Assembly (NCBI RefSeq): GCF_002021565.1
Contig: NZ_MSZX01000005.1
Coordinates: 62,027-126,026, forward strand
From: Paenibacillus selenitireducens
GTDB lineage: Bacteria; Bacillota; Bacilli; Paenibacillales; Paenibacillaceae
Direction of reading: 5' to 3'
Length of the DNA stretch: 64,000 bases
Shown: in pieces, positions 40,979 to 48,775 of the stretch
Numbering within the stretch: position 1 is the first letter of the stretch
How the letters are laid out: each line of letters begins with the position of its first letter
Program-made: the position numbers and the translations under genes
The notes under the pieces: generated by a model
What the model was told of the DNA's origin: nothing
The model's input: the letters and a program-made list of their open reading frames with translations, nothing else
The model's database searches: none

Positions 40979-41362
40979 TTATTTTCTAGTAGTCCTTAAG
41001 AAGGATATCGCAAACTTAATCTCGTCTATAGACAACTCTTTATCATCTAAAAGAAATGTGTAGTTTGACAACTCATCACTTGAGAAATCCACTGTGACTG
41101 AATTTGACTTTATACCCCGAGGTGAGGGGATGTTAGTTGCACCAACTAAATAATCGACAGTCGTGTTAAGCTCATTCGCAATGATCGCGAGCATATAAGG
41201 CTGCGGGGCACTTAGACCACTTTCGTAATTGGATACAGCGGTGCGTTTCGAACCGATCTTATTTGCAAATTGTTCCTGTAAATACCCCTTTTTTTCTCGT
41301 AGTTCACGAATACGTTTTCCAATTAGAATACGGTTTTCTTTTACTGCATCCACAAATATCAC
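40979..41362 (-). CDS. XRE-type prophage 2 repressor (no peptidase domain)
   Basis: 127 aa; GTG 41362 or GTG 41353. N-terminal HTH: IRELREKKGYLQEQFANKIG then KRTAVSNYESGLSAPQPYML. The C-terminal 50 residues are not an S24 protease, unlike the prophage 1 repressor, so direct RecA-mediated cleavage is not expected; induction must go another way. Divergent from the cro-like gene across the GTCATAATTTATGAC operator. Confidence 0.85.
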   Translation of the reverse strand: MIFVDAVKENRILIGKRIRELREKKGYLQEQFANKIGSKRTAVSNYESGLSAPQPYMLAIIANELNTTVDYLVGATNIPSPRGIKSNSVTVDFSSDELSNYTFLLDDKELSIDEIKFAISFLRTTRK

Positions 41363-41393
41363 TCTTTCTTTGAAAAAATATTTAAAAAAGGTA

Positions 41394-41422
41394 TTGCGTC
41401 ATAATTTATGACGTGCTATGAT
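41394..41422 (+). promoter_or_regulatory. Rightward early promoter of prophage 2
   Basis: TTGCGT (41394-41399) and TATGAT (41417-41422) with 17-bp spacing. A 17-bp palindrome (41397-41413) fills the spacer, so binding there would block RNA polymerase. Confidence 0.75.
41397..41413. promoter_or_regulatory. Operator 1 of prophage 2
   Basis: CGTCATAATTTATGACG, near-perfect dyad inside the early promoter. Degenerate half-sites (GTCAAAAATA) follow at about 41429 and 41460. Confidence 0.75.
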
Positions 41423-41482
41423 TGGGGTGTCAAAAATATTGTCGTAAATTCGCGATATGTCAAAAATAGTGGAGGTGACTAC

Positions 41483-41680
41483 ATGATAAGAAAAACATTC
41501 TCACAACAAAGAGAATTAAAAGGAGTTTCAACAACTAAAATGGCTGCCGACCTTGGAATTACTGAAAGTCATCTGAGAGGAATTGAACGTGGTCGAAACA
41601 ATCCAACATTAAAATTAGCCTTTCAAATCTCAAAATATCTAGGTTCATCACTTGAAGAATTATTCGGAGATGCAAGTTGA
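41483..41680 (+). CDS. Cro-like XRE regulator, prophage 2
   Basis: 65 aa from ATG 41483 with GGAGGTGA upstream; the longer in-frame reading begins in the promoter. An HTH fills the protein: VSTTKMAADLGITESHLRGI and ERGRNNPTLKLAFQISKYLG. Flanked on both sides by the GTCA(A/T)AATTATGAC operator family. Confidence 0.85.
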   Translation: MIRKTFSQQRELKGVSTTKMAADLGITESHLRGIERGRNNPTLKLAFQISKYLGSSLEELFGDAS

Positions 41681-41721
41681 TGTTTATTTATGCTGTCCTT
41701 ATCACTAAAGAGAGTATAACA

Positions 41722-41776
41722 CGTCAAAAATTATGACGCAATATTTTTTATGTGAATTATGTCAAAAATTATGACA
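41722..41776. promoter_or_regulatory. Operators 2 and 3 of prophage 2
   Basis: CGTCAAAAATTATGACG (41722-41738) and TGTCAAAAATTATGACA (41760-41776), same consensus as operator 1, 38 bp apart and downstream of cro. Repressor bound here and at operator 1 could loop the cro gene out. Confidence 0.7.
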
Positions 41777-41818
41777 TTTATTGTTTTTAATTCAAAAATA
41801 ATGGCAAGGAGTGATTTC

Positions 41819-42130
41819 ATGACAACATTAGATTTTATCGGTGAGGTGAAAGAATGCCTGATATCGGAAATAAAACCATGGATAGAGTCACAAGTAAATG
41901 AAATGTATAAAAATCGAATCGCAAAAGCGACATTGACCGTCGAAGAGGCGGCGGAGTACATCGGGGTTTCTGTTTCCATGCTTTACATTATGGCGAGAGA
42001 AAAACAAATTGCTTATATACCTGTTGGGGCGATGAGTTCATTAAAACCTAAAATGAAATTCAGATTATCTACATTGGATAAATGGATGGAGGAACAAGAA
42101 CGTAAGAGTATGAAAGGAGCAGGTGCATGA
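41819..42130 (+). CDS. Excisionase-like DNA-binding protein, prophage 2
   Basis: 103 aa from ATG 41819 with AAGGAGTGA upstream. HTH_17 pattern: LTVEEAAEYIGVSVSMLYIM then a FRLSTLDKWMEEQERKSMKG tail almost identical to the prophage 1 paralogue (2131-2442). Xis or early regulator. Overlaps the next start by 4 bp. Confidence 0.75.
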   Translation: MTTLDFIGEVKECLISEIKPWIESQVNEMYKNRIAKATLTVEEAAEYIGVSVSMLYIMAREKQIAYIPVGAMSSLKPKMKFRLSTLDKWMEEQERKSMKGAGA

Positions 42131-42990
42131 ATCAATCTCAAATATCAAAATCAAATAATCTTAATGAGATTACCGCTGAGATAAACATATACAAGCAGCA
42201 AGCCGGACAAGCGGTATTCGAAATAGGACGGCGACTAAAATTCGTAAAGGAAAATGATCTGACACATGGTCAATGGATTCCCTGGATAGAGTCGATGGAA
42301 ATAGATCGAAGCACAGCAACACGTTTAATTCAAGCTTTCGAACAATTTGGAAACGATGCGACATCGCACCATTTGCCAACCGGGAAGATATTCGAAATGT
42401 TATCACTTCCAGAATCGGTTGATCGACACGAATTCATACAAAAGAGTCATTCAGTGCCATCCACAGGCGATGAAAAGACAGTGAATGAAATGAGCGTTCG
42501 TGAGTTAAGGGAGGTGAAACAAAAGTTAAAGGAAGCAGAGCAACGAGAAAAACAGGTTAAGCAAGAAGCAGAGAAAGCGAAGAAGAACGCACAACATTTT
42601 GAAGCACTGTGGACTTGCGAAAAGGATAAACCGCCGCAGTTGATTGTTCAAGAGCCGAACGATTACACGGAACTAAAGTCCACCGCTCAGGAGCTAAATA
42701 ATAGGGTCGTTCAATTAGAGCGAGAAAAACGACAAATCGAGTCCAGTTATCAGGAAAAGGTTACTCAAAAAGATCAGTCGGAACATGCTCTTCGCGAGCT
42801 AAAAAAGTCATTTAAAAATATCATCACATTCGTTACTACGGAACAGATGAATGCGATTTTTAACTATTCCATGGTGGAAGGTCATGTCGAAGCACATAAG
42901 GCGGTCGAACAGTTTTTACACCAATTTGATGAGCAGATAAAAGGGGTATTCGATCATTGGAATGGGCATACGAAAATTATTGATATTTAG
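42127..42990 (+). CDS. DUF3102-like protein with long coiled coil
   Basis: 287 aa. N-terminal DUF3102 pattern (about 12-75): EINIYKQQAGQAVFEIGRRL, HGQWIPWIESMEIDRSTATR. From about 120 to 235 a continuous coiled coil (RELREVKQKLKEAEQREKQV), then a helical end. DUF3102 proteins are common beside phage and plasmid regulators and may bind DNA; function not established. It has no counterpart in prophage 1, where a Bro-N antirepressor occupies the slot. Confidence 0.75.
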   Translation: MNQSQISKSNNLNEITAEINIYKQQAGQAVFEIGRRLKFVKENDLTHGQWIPWIESMEIDRSTATRLIQAFEQFGNDATSHHLPTGKIFEMLSLPESVDRHEFIQKSHSVPSTGDEKTVNEMSVRELREVKQKLKEAEQREKQVKQEAEKAKKNAQHFEALWTCEKDKPPQLIVQEPNDYTELKSTAQELNNRVVQLEREKRQIESSYQEKVTQKDQSEHALRELKKSFKNIITFVTTEQMNAIFNYSMVEGHVEAHKAVEQFLHQFDEQIKGVFDHWNGHTKIIDI

Positions 42991-43001
42991 GAGGGATTAA
43001 A

Positions 43002-43412
43002 TTGAGCACAGCACTACAAGTTCCAGAATGGAATCAAGAAGAGCAAATCGAACGTCTTATTGCGATTAGTACGAATTTTGCACATGGGGCGGGCAAGCAA
43101 GATAAACGGATCGGTAGCCTAGAACAGCGAATGAACAGTGTTGAGAGCAAAATGACTTGTGACAGTCGGCATCAGAATAACATTAATGATTTCGCAAAAC
43201 GCAGTATTTCGAAGGTGTTAGGATCAGCAGCACACCCGGATTATCGGAAAACAATCTCCGCATTATGGGCTGATTATAGACGAATTTTCGGGATTAATTC
43301 TTACCGCGACACACTAGTTGCTGATTATGATCGTGCGATAGATTGGATTCGTCTTTGGAGACCAGTAACAAAACGGGAGGGTGAATGCAATGGAAGCAAC
43401 GCAATTGATTGA
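43002..43412 (+). CDS. ORF6C-like protein without Bro-N domain
   Basis: 136 aa from TTG 43002 with GGAGGG upstream. Residues about 45-125 follow the ORF6C pattern (SISKVLGSAAHPDYRKTISA, WADYRRIFGINSYRD, DRAIDWIRLWRPVTKRE). In prophage 1 this module is fused to an N-terminal antirepressor domain. Here it stands alone next to the DUF3102 gene, as if the two halves were re-paired. Confidence 0.65.
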   Translation: MSTALQVPEWNQEEQIERLIAISTNFAHGAGKQDKRIGSLEQRMNSVESKMTCDSRHQNNINDFAKRSISKVLGSAAHPDYRKTISALWADYRRIFGINSYRDTLVADYDRAIDWIRLWRPVTKREGECNGSNAID

Positions 43413-43869
43413 TGTTGATATCGAAGAGTCAGTAATAGGTATCGGAGGATTTGAATGGAAAAGTCGAGTTTCATGTGTTGAGAAAATGGCATCTGTATGC
43501 ATAGAAAGAAAGGTGAAATTCGATGAAGTACTTGGGGCTATCAACTTCACGAGTTATTGTTCTAATCCGTTGAAGATGACCAAGAAGCAACTATCAATGC
43601 TTAAGCGTGATGTTAACAAACGTGTAAAGGATTTGCAGCATGAAAAAATGGTTCCAGAAGTGGGTGATCAGGTTCGAGTACCAAAGTTAGTTAAGAACCA
43701 ATTATTAGGCGGTTACGTGCAGGATGGTAGAAATTTAGTGGAAGCGATTGTGATAAGTCAAAGGAAAATGACCTCGGGTTATCACTACAAGGTTAAGAGG
43801 GTGGCAGACGGAGAAATCCAAGAAGGCAACGGGCATATGATCAAAGAGATTCTAACTAAGCGTGAGTAA
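43390..43869 (+). CDS. Conserved early protein, paralogue of 3112-3609
   Basis: 159 aa from ATG 43390 (GGGAGGGTGA upstream; ATG 43381 is within the site). Shares YCSNPLKMTKKQLSMLKRD, MVPEVGDQVRVPKL and EGNGHMIKEIL with the prophage 1 protein. Unknown function; kept in both elements before the initiator gene. Confidence 0.75.
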   Translation: MEATQLIDVDIEESVIGIGGFEWKSRVSCVEKMASVCIERKVKFDEVLGAINFTSYCSNPLKMTKKQLSMLKRDVNKRVKDLQHEKMVPEVGDQVRVPKLVKNQLLGGYVQDGRNLVEAIVISQRKMTSGYHYKVKRVADGEIQEGNGHMIKEILTKRE

Positions 43870-43889
43870 TGAGGAAGGGGACAAAGAAT

Positions 43890-44021
43890 ATGGGTAAATA
43901 TAAATGTGGTAAGCGCGTGGGAAACCGCTTGTGTGTATTATGTGGCGAAGTTTGGATCGATCTATTAACACTAGCAGAGATAGAAAGGATCTGCATTGAT
44001 GCATGGGGATTGAAATCATGA
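43890..44021 (+). CDS. Cysteine-rich miniprotein
   Basis: 43 aa from ATG 43890 with GAGGAAGGGG upstream. KCGKR then LCVLCGEVW resembles half of a zinc ribbon, followed by a short helix. Unknown. Confidence 0.5.
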   Translation: MGKYKCGKRVGNRLCVLCGEVWIDLLTLAEIERICIDAWGLKS

Positions 44022-44144
44022 TTAAAGAAAAGAGATAGGTACGTCGGCAAACGTAACTATCTCACAAGTTAATTACAAATAAAATCAAAGATAGTTTAAC
44101 ACTTATTATCAATTTCGCGCAACCCCAAGTTAAGGAGGGGGGAT

Positions 44145-45092
44145 ATGGCAAGCCCGCAGTTAGGAAATGGCTTTGTGAGCATCGCAAATGAATTATGGGA
44201 TGAAATAATAAGTCGTGACTTCTCAAAGCGTCAAAAAGAGATTCTATTGCTAATATTGCGATTATCTTATGGATGCAGGAAGAAACATGCACACATACCC
44301 AAATTGAAATATTTTTCATTATGCGGTGTCGGTCCCACTCATATTTCAAAAGAGTTGAAACTCTTACAAACATACAAGGTGATTACTTGGGAGCGTGAAA
44401 ATATGAACTTTGCTCTCAATAAAGATTATGATGTTTGGCAAGTTGCTGCTGTGAAGGATTGGAATCCAGTTGATTTCAACGAGTTACTTCACCTCAACTT
44501 AACAGAAAAAAACTTACCAAAACGGGAAGTTACCAAAACGGGAAGTTACCAAAAAGGTAACAAGAAACTTACCAAAAAGGTAAGTATAAAGTTACCAAAA
44601 CGGGAAGTTCGACATGTCCCAATGCCTTGGCGCTCTAAGGTGGACCGGATGTCTAAAGACAGTATTAAAGACAGTATTAAAGACAATTGTTGTTGTTTAG
44701 GAGAAAACAATCAATTTAATGATCTGCAAAAGTATCGTAAGGAAGTAGAAACCAAGTACATCCAACGAAGAGGTGTAGGTTTAGAACTAACCATTTCTGA
44801 TGAAAGCATGATAGAAGAATTTTTCACAGAAAAGGTGCCCTTACAAATCGTCTTGGATGGAATCGATAAAGCCTTTAATAATTACAAACCAAGGAATTCA
44901 CGGGACAAGATAAACAGTTTGAAATATTGTTCTCAAATCGTGTTTAGCCTTCAAGCTCAACAAAAAGATGCTCCTGTTAATGAGTCGGATTTCATAGAAG
45001 AGATTGCAGCATCTACAGAAGAACAGCAAAGCGACGAAGAGGTGCTTAGATTGCTTGAAGAGCTTAAAGCAAAGAGGGGTGGAAGTGAGTGA
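44145..45092 (+). CDS. Phage replication initiator, O-type, prophage 2
   Basis: 315 aa from ATG 44145 with AAGGAGGGGGG upstream. Same architecture as 3857-4816: N-terminal winged helix (GNGFVSIANELWDEIISRDF, KEILLLILRLSYGCRKK), iteron-encoded linker, helical C-terminus with the VPLQIVLDGIDKAFNNYKPR block, acidic end. Residue identity with the paralogue is clearly above half by eye. Overlaps dnaI by 4 bp. Confidence 0.85.
   Translation: MASPQLGNGFVSIANELWDEIISRDFSKRQKEILLLILRLSYGCRKKHAHIPKLKYFSLCGVGPTHISKELKLLQTYKVITWERENMNFALNKDYDVWQVAAVKDWNPVDFNELLHLNLTEKNLPKREVTKTGSYQKGNKKLTKKVSIKLPKREVRHVPMPWRSKVDRMSKDSIKDSIKDNCCCLGENNQFNDLQKYRKEVETKYIQRRGVGLELTISDESMIEEFFTEKVPLQIVLDGIDKAFNNYKPRNSRDKINSLKYCSQIVFSLQAQQKDAPVNESDFIEEIAASTEEQQSDEEVLRLLEELKAKRGGSE
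44511..44690 (+). repeat. Iteron array inside the prophage 2 initiator gene: candidate origin
   Basis: AA(G/C)TTACC at 44511, 44527, 44543, 44566 and 44589: spacing 16, 16, 23, 23, exactly as in prophage 1. AAAGACAGTATT follows at 44655-44666 and 44667-44678 with a partial third copy, against four units in prophage 1. Confidence 0.75.
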
Positions 45093-45997
45093 TCGAAGAG
45101 ATCGTAAAGTACATGCCTAACGACTATTCAAAACGGCTTAAAGGCATGCGGGAGGCGTTGAACAATCATCTAGATGTAATTGCCTTGAAAGATTCATATC
45201 CAGATAGAAAGGCAAAGGAGAATGATTTATTTCATTACGCTCAATCTTGTACGCGATGCAATTCATGTCCGGGCTTAGAAGATTGTCAAAATGAAATGCC
45301 AGGGCATCGATTGGTTCCAGTCCCAGATCAACTAAAACCGGATCAACTAAATTTTGCATTGCGTCCCTGTAAGCTTCAGGAGGCGAAATTGAAACAGCAG
45401 CATATTCAGAAATTGATTAAGTGTCATAACGTGAAAGATTATATCAAAAATTCTGTATTTGATGATTTGGATATTGATTCACAACGAAGATCGGCAATCG
45501 TCGAGTGTATTCGGTTCTGTAATGACTTTAAACCCAACGAAACCAAGAAAGGTCTTTATTTGTACGGTTCCTATGGGGTCGGAAAAAGTCGTATAGCCGG
45601 AGCGATTGCTAATGAATTAGCGAAGCAAGGCGTAGACGTCGCACTTGTCTACGTGCCGGACTTCTTGGAAGAAATAAAGGATTCGATTAAAGATAATGCA
45701 GTACAACAGAAGGTGGACGCTCTAAAAAATGTCACTGTTTTAATATTTGATGATATCGGAGCAGAACCAAACTCTAATTGGACTCGTGACGGAATTATCA
45801 GCTCTATCCTAAACGATCGGATGGAGAAGTTCACAACGATCTATACATCTAATTTAACTCTGAACGAACTTAAGAGTCATTTCGCTAAAACTGCAAAGGA
45901 AGGGATTGATCCTAAAAAGGCGGAACGACTCCTTGAACGTATCGAACCGTTTGTGAAGGTTGTGCCTGTTATCGGACGTAATCGGCGAAGAGATTGA
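45089..45997 (+). CDS. DnaI-like helicase loader, prophage 2
   Basis: 302 aa from GTG 45089. Same features as the prophage 1 protein: cysteine cluster CTRCNSCPGLEDC, Walker A GSYGVGKS, Walker B LIFDDIG, TSN sensor and a basic end (GRNRRRD). The DNA around the Walker A region is highly similar to 5280-5420, making it a likely recombination substrate between the prophages. Confidence 0.92.
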   Translation: MIEEIVKYMPNDYSKRLKGMREALNNHLDVIALKDSYPDRKAKENDLFHYAQSCTRCNSCPGLEDCQNEMPGHRLVPVPDQLKPDQLNFALRPCKLQEAKLKQQHIQKLIKCHNVKDYIKNSVFDDLDIDSQRRSAIVECIRFCNDFKPNETKKGLYLYGSYGVGKSRIAGAIANELAKQGVDVALVYVPDFLEEIKDSIKDNAVQQKVDALKNVTVLIFDDIGAEPNSNWTRDGIISSILNDRMEKFTTIYTSNLTLNELKSHFAKTAKEGIDPKKAERLLERIEPFVKVVPVIGRNRRRD

Positions 45998-46021
45998 TTC
46001 AATCCTGGGGGGATGACGTAC

Positions 46022-46225
46022 ATGTGCATGATTTGCAAAGGATCAAAGGTTGATGTTGCATTTAGCAGTTCGATGATGATGGTTGGACCGTGCAAATTTT
46101 GTCAAGAGGATGACGATCATCCGGGAGCTAGAATGGATGGGCCTGGGTGGAATGTCAGTGATTGCGAATCACTTTGGAGGGGTATGGATGCAAATAAAAG
46201 TATCGCGACTGTCTCTCATAAATAA
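46022..46225 (+). CDS. CxxC miniprotein, prophage 2
   Basis: 67 aa from ATG 46022 with a GGGGGG site 9 bases upstream. MCMICKGSKVDVAF, CKFCQ and a DHPGARMDGPGW block match the paralogue at 5742-5954, while the ends diverge. Its 3' end overlaps the clamp gene by 38 bp. Confidence 0.6.
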   Translation: MCMICKGSKVDVAFSSSMMMVGPCKFCQEDDDHPGARMDGPGWNVSDCESLWRGMDANKSIATVSHK

Positions 46226-47279
46226 TCTTAAGAATCTGAATCTAACTAATAAATTATTGCTCTTAGAGGCGACGGAAAAAAGCCTAGAAATCACAATATC
46301 AAATGAGTTCACGGTCACTCGTACATTCATAGTTGAGAATATCGAAATAGTTGCCATTGGGTCGCTTATTATGCAAGCTAATCTATTCTTTGAAATCATT
46401 GATAAATTGCGTACGGATGAAATAAGTATCGCATGCACAGGCAATAAGGCAAAAATCAAAAGTGGACAAACTCAAATGGATGTTTCGGTCCTGGATGCCA
46501 TCGCAAAAAGAACAGTGGAGAAGCCAGAAAATTGGCTCTTCACACTGGATGGGCAGGTATTGAAAAGTTTCATTAAGTGCGTAATGCATGCGGTAGACAA
46601 GAAGGATAGTACGAACGTGGCTCTAACAGGCGTCAGATTAAAACTAGAAAGTGATTGCTTAAGCGTAACGGGCTGCAATGGGTCACAGTTGGCTCATTTG
46701 AGAACAGAGATTCAAGATAGTCCCGAGTTCGAAATCGTTATATCAGAAGAGCATGCGAAGCTATTGCAAGGATTCATTCACGATGGCGATGCACTACGGT
46801 TTGCCATCAAGGGTAATGATGCCGTCTTTGCAACTGATACGCATACATTTTATTTGCGACTTTTAGATGCGAAGTTTCCGCCAGTTGATTCACTCCTGGA
46901 TAAAGAAGTCATCGCTTCGGCAATCGTGAATGTGGATGACCTGGTTAAATCTATAGATATTTCAACCATTGCAGCGCATAGGGCGAAAGGCGGGATCGTT
47001 GAAATATTAGTTAAATTGGCGGATAACACTCTATCAATTATGTCGAAGAGCCAGCTTGGTAGAAGTGTTGATATTGTTCCATTAAGTAATTGTGAAGGCG
47101 CTAATGTTTCAGTGGTGTGTGACGCTAGATTCTTAAGGAGTGCGGTCAAATCCGCTGATAGAGAATCGGTAAAAATCGGCTTTGTAGGGCATGAGGCGCC
47201 AATAATTATTGATTCGCAAAAGTTCGGAAAGTTTTTGATACAAGCCAGAAGAAAGGGGCGCGAATGGGATGGAGAATGA
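46188..47279 (+). CDS. dnaN: Phage-encoded DNA polymerase III beta sliding clamp
   Basis: 363 aa from ATG 46188 (GGAGGGG upstream); a longer in-frame reading from 46083 would run through the previous gene. Three-domain clamp pattern: MQIKVSRLSLINNLKNLNL, then VALTGVRLKLESDCLSVTGC, DARFLRSAVKSADRE and a C-terminal FLIQARRKGREWDGE end. Length matches bacterial DnaN (about 365-380). The clamp tethers the polymerase; a phage copy may favour its own replisome or resist host regulation. No counterpart in prophage 1. Confidence 0.85.
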   Translation: MQIKVSRLSLINNLKNLNLTNKLLLLEATEKSLEITISNEFTVTRTFIVENIEIVAIGSLIMQANLFFEIIDKLRTDEISIACTGNKAKIKSGQTQMDVSVLDAIAKRTVEKPENWLFTLDGQVLKSFIKCVMHAVDKKDSTNVALTGVRLKLESDCLSVTGCNGSQLAHLRTEIQDSPEFEIVISEEHAKLLQGFIHDGDALRFAIKGNDAVFATDTHTFYLRLLDAKFPPVDSLLDKEVIASAIVNVDDLVKSIDISTIAAHRAKGGIVEILVKLADNTLSIMSKSQLGRSVDIVPLSNCEGANVSVVCDARFLRSAVKSADRESVKIGFVGHEAPIIIDSQKFGKFLIQARRKGREWDGE

Positions 47280-47352
47280 AAAGCAAATTGAAATGGTTAT
47301 CGTAGATGATGTTTTGATCATTGAGGAAACGGATGGTCAGGGGGCTGTATGA
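47269..47352 (+). CDS. Acidic miniprotein
   Basis: 27 aa from ATG 47269, overlapping the clamp stop; AAAGGGG about 10 bases upstream. MENEKQIEMVIVDDVLIIEE and stop after GQGAV. Overlaps the next gene by 4 bp, as in a coupled operon. Confidence 0.45.
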   Translation: MENEKQIEMVIVDDVLIIEETDGQGAV

Positions 47353-47624
47353 ATCCTCTTGTCAACAGTAAAGCGATGTTACTTATTCATAGAGCGCTTA
47401 CTCCTATTATTCATTCCGGGAAAAAGATAGACCGAATCCATATGCATGTATCTCAAAATTCAGAATTATCTTCAATCAGTTATATAGAAACTCAATTTGG
47501 TGATTTGGAAATCATAGTGAATCCCCACATACACAAAGGATTTTGTTATTTGATTGAAAGCCCAATCAGTCGGGGTGGCATAGGATTTAACTGGGTATCC
47601 AAACCGAAAAAAATGGAGGTTTAG
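47349..47624 (+). CDS. Small unknown protein
   Basis: 91 aa from ATG 47349. IHRALTPIIHSGKKIDRIHM, ETQFGDLEIIVNPHIHKGFC. No family recognised. Confidence 0.55.
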   Translation: MNPLVNSKAMLLIHRALTPIIHSGKKIDRIHMHVSQNSELSSISYIETQFGDLEIIVNPHIHKGFCYLIESPISRGGIGFNWVSKPKKMEV

Positions 47625-47627
47625 AGC

Positions 47628-47881
47628 ATGGTACAGGGGATGAGGCATGAACTCAAAATATTGCCCGAATACTTTATAGATGTAATCAGTGGAGTGAAAA
47701 AATTCGAAGTAAGAAAGAATGATCGGAATTATCAGCTAGGTGATGTTGTTGTACTTAAGAGTTTGATCCAACAACGCAGCAGTTTACAGGTGATAGTGTA
47801 ATCAAATGCGTGTCCTATATATTAAATGATCGGGATTATGTAAAAGAGGGTTATGTCATTTTAGGAATGGAGGATTACTAG
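47628..47881 (+). pseudogene. DUF3850/ASCH-like gene broken by a one-base frameshift
   Basis: ATG 47628 opens MRHELKILPEYFIDVISGVK, KKFEVRKNDRNYQLGDVVVLK, the DUF3850 start. The frame then stops at TAA 47799-47801. Moving one base from about 47762 restores DPTTQQFTGDSVIKCVSYIL, DRDYVKEGYVILGMEDY and a stop at 47879-47881, the expected C-terminus. So one base has been lost near 47760-47764 (AAGAGTTTGATCC). It may be a real mutation, a sequencing error, or a programmed shift. Intact proteins are ASCH-like RNA-binding candidates. Confidence 0.8.
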
Positions 47882-47883
47882 GT

Positions 47884-48261
47884 ATGAATATATGGTTAAA
47901 AGAATTCAAAGCAGAAAAGATACGGGCGGATTCCGCGGAGTGTCGCGAGTCTCAATTAAAGCAAGCATTAGAATCTGTGATCCATCAATGCAGTGGTTCG
48001 CCAGCTTATACAGATGGAGCTTATGCGTGCTATTATGCGAACCGAACGTTATTGAATGTGTACGGTGAAGTTTCTCGGTCAAATAACGGTATTGGACAAG
48101 TCGATAAGATGCTACATGATATTAGACGAATAGCCAAAGATGCAGATATGGATGTGATCGTCACAATCATAGATCAAGATTTAGGTTATCAGATGGGCTA
48201 TCATCGAATCGATTTGCCATGCGTCGGGCAGTTACCTAAATTTAAAGGGGTGACAGGGTAA
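47884..48261 (+). CDS. Unknown protein
   Basis: 125 aa from ATG 47884, which follows GGAGGATTACTAGGT. Helical first part, then ADMDVIVTIIDQDLGYQMGY. No domain recognised. Stop overlaps the ArpU ATG by one base. Confidence 0.55.
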   Translation: MNIWLKEFKAEKIRADSAECRESQLKQALESVIHQCSGSPAYTDGAYACYYANRTLLNVYGEVSRSNNGIGQVDKMLHDIRRIAKDADMDVIVTIIDQDLGYQMGYHRIDLPCVGQLPKFKGVTG

Positions 48262-48695
48262 TGGGACAAATGAACATGTTCGTGTTCGATGAAAAAGAGA
48301 CATGGCGCCGCGTAGAAGAAAGACTTGAATCAGCTAGGATATACAAAAAGTTCGGATTCATTCGGCGTGAAATCAAAAGCACGCCTTCATATGCTAACAG
48401 AGAACATGGGAACACAAATGCGATATCAAAACCAGTTCAAGATATCGCAATATGGAACGTTGACCGGGAAGAAGAAATGTATAAAGAATATGAGGAAGTT
48501 ATGCGTGCGGTCTCCCGATTATCAAAGCTTCAACGGCAAATCATCGAAAAGAGATACCTGGAAGATGAATATGTCTTTGATATTAATGTGTATGTGGAGC
48601 TTGAAAAATCTGAACGTTCGTATTATTACGCCAAATCAAAAGCAATGTATCGATTAGCGTTCGCCCTTCGTCTTGAAATGTATTGCGAGAATTAA
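48261..48695 (+). CDS. ArpU-family late transcription regulator, prophage 2
   Basis: 144 aa. C-terminal sigma-region-4-like segment (VSRLSKLQRQIIEKRYLEDE, YVELEKSERSYYYAKSKAMY) as in ArpU/LlgA-type late activators. Same position as the prophage 1 gene but only distantly similar. Followed at once by four TTGCAG repeats at an 11-bp period. Confidence 0.8.
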   Translation: MGQMNMFVFDEKETWRRVEERLESARIYKKFGFIRREIKSTPSYANREHGNTNAISKPVQDIAIWNVDREEEMYKEYEEVMRAVSRLSKLQRQIIEKRYLEDEYVFDINVYVELEKSERSYYYAKSKAMYRLAFALRLEMYCEN

Positions 48696-48703
48696 AAAAA
48701 CCG

Positions 48704-48742
48704 TTGCAGACATTTTGCAGTTATTTTGCAGAGTTCTTGCAG
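48704..48742 (+). promoter_or_regulatory. Four TTGCAG repeats at 11-bp period: candidate late-regulator sites
   Basis: TTGCAG at 48704-48709, 48715-48720, 48726-48731 and 48737-48742, each 11 bp apart, starting 9 bp after the ArpU stop. A -10-like TATAGC lies at 48770-48775. The base sequence differs from prophage 1 but period, place and neighbour are the same. Confidence 0.7.
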
Positions 48743-48775
48743 TTCATTAGGTTCTACAGGTGATATTCTTATAGC

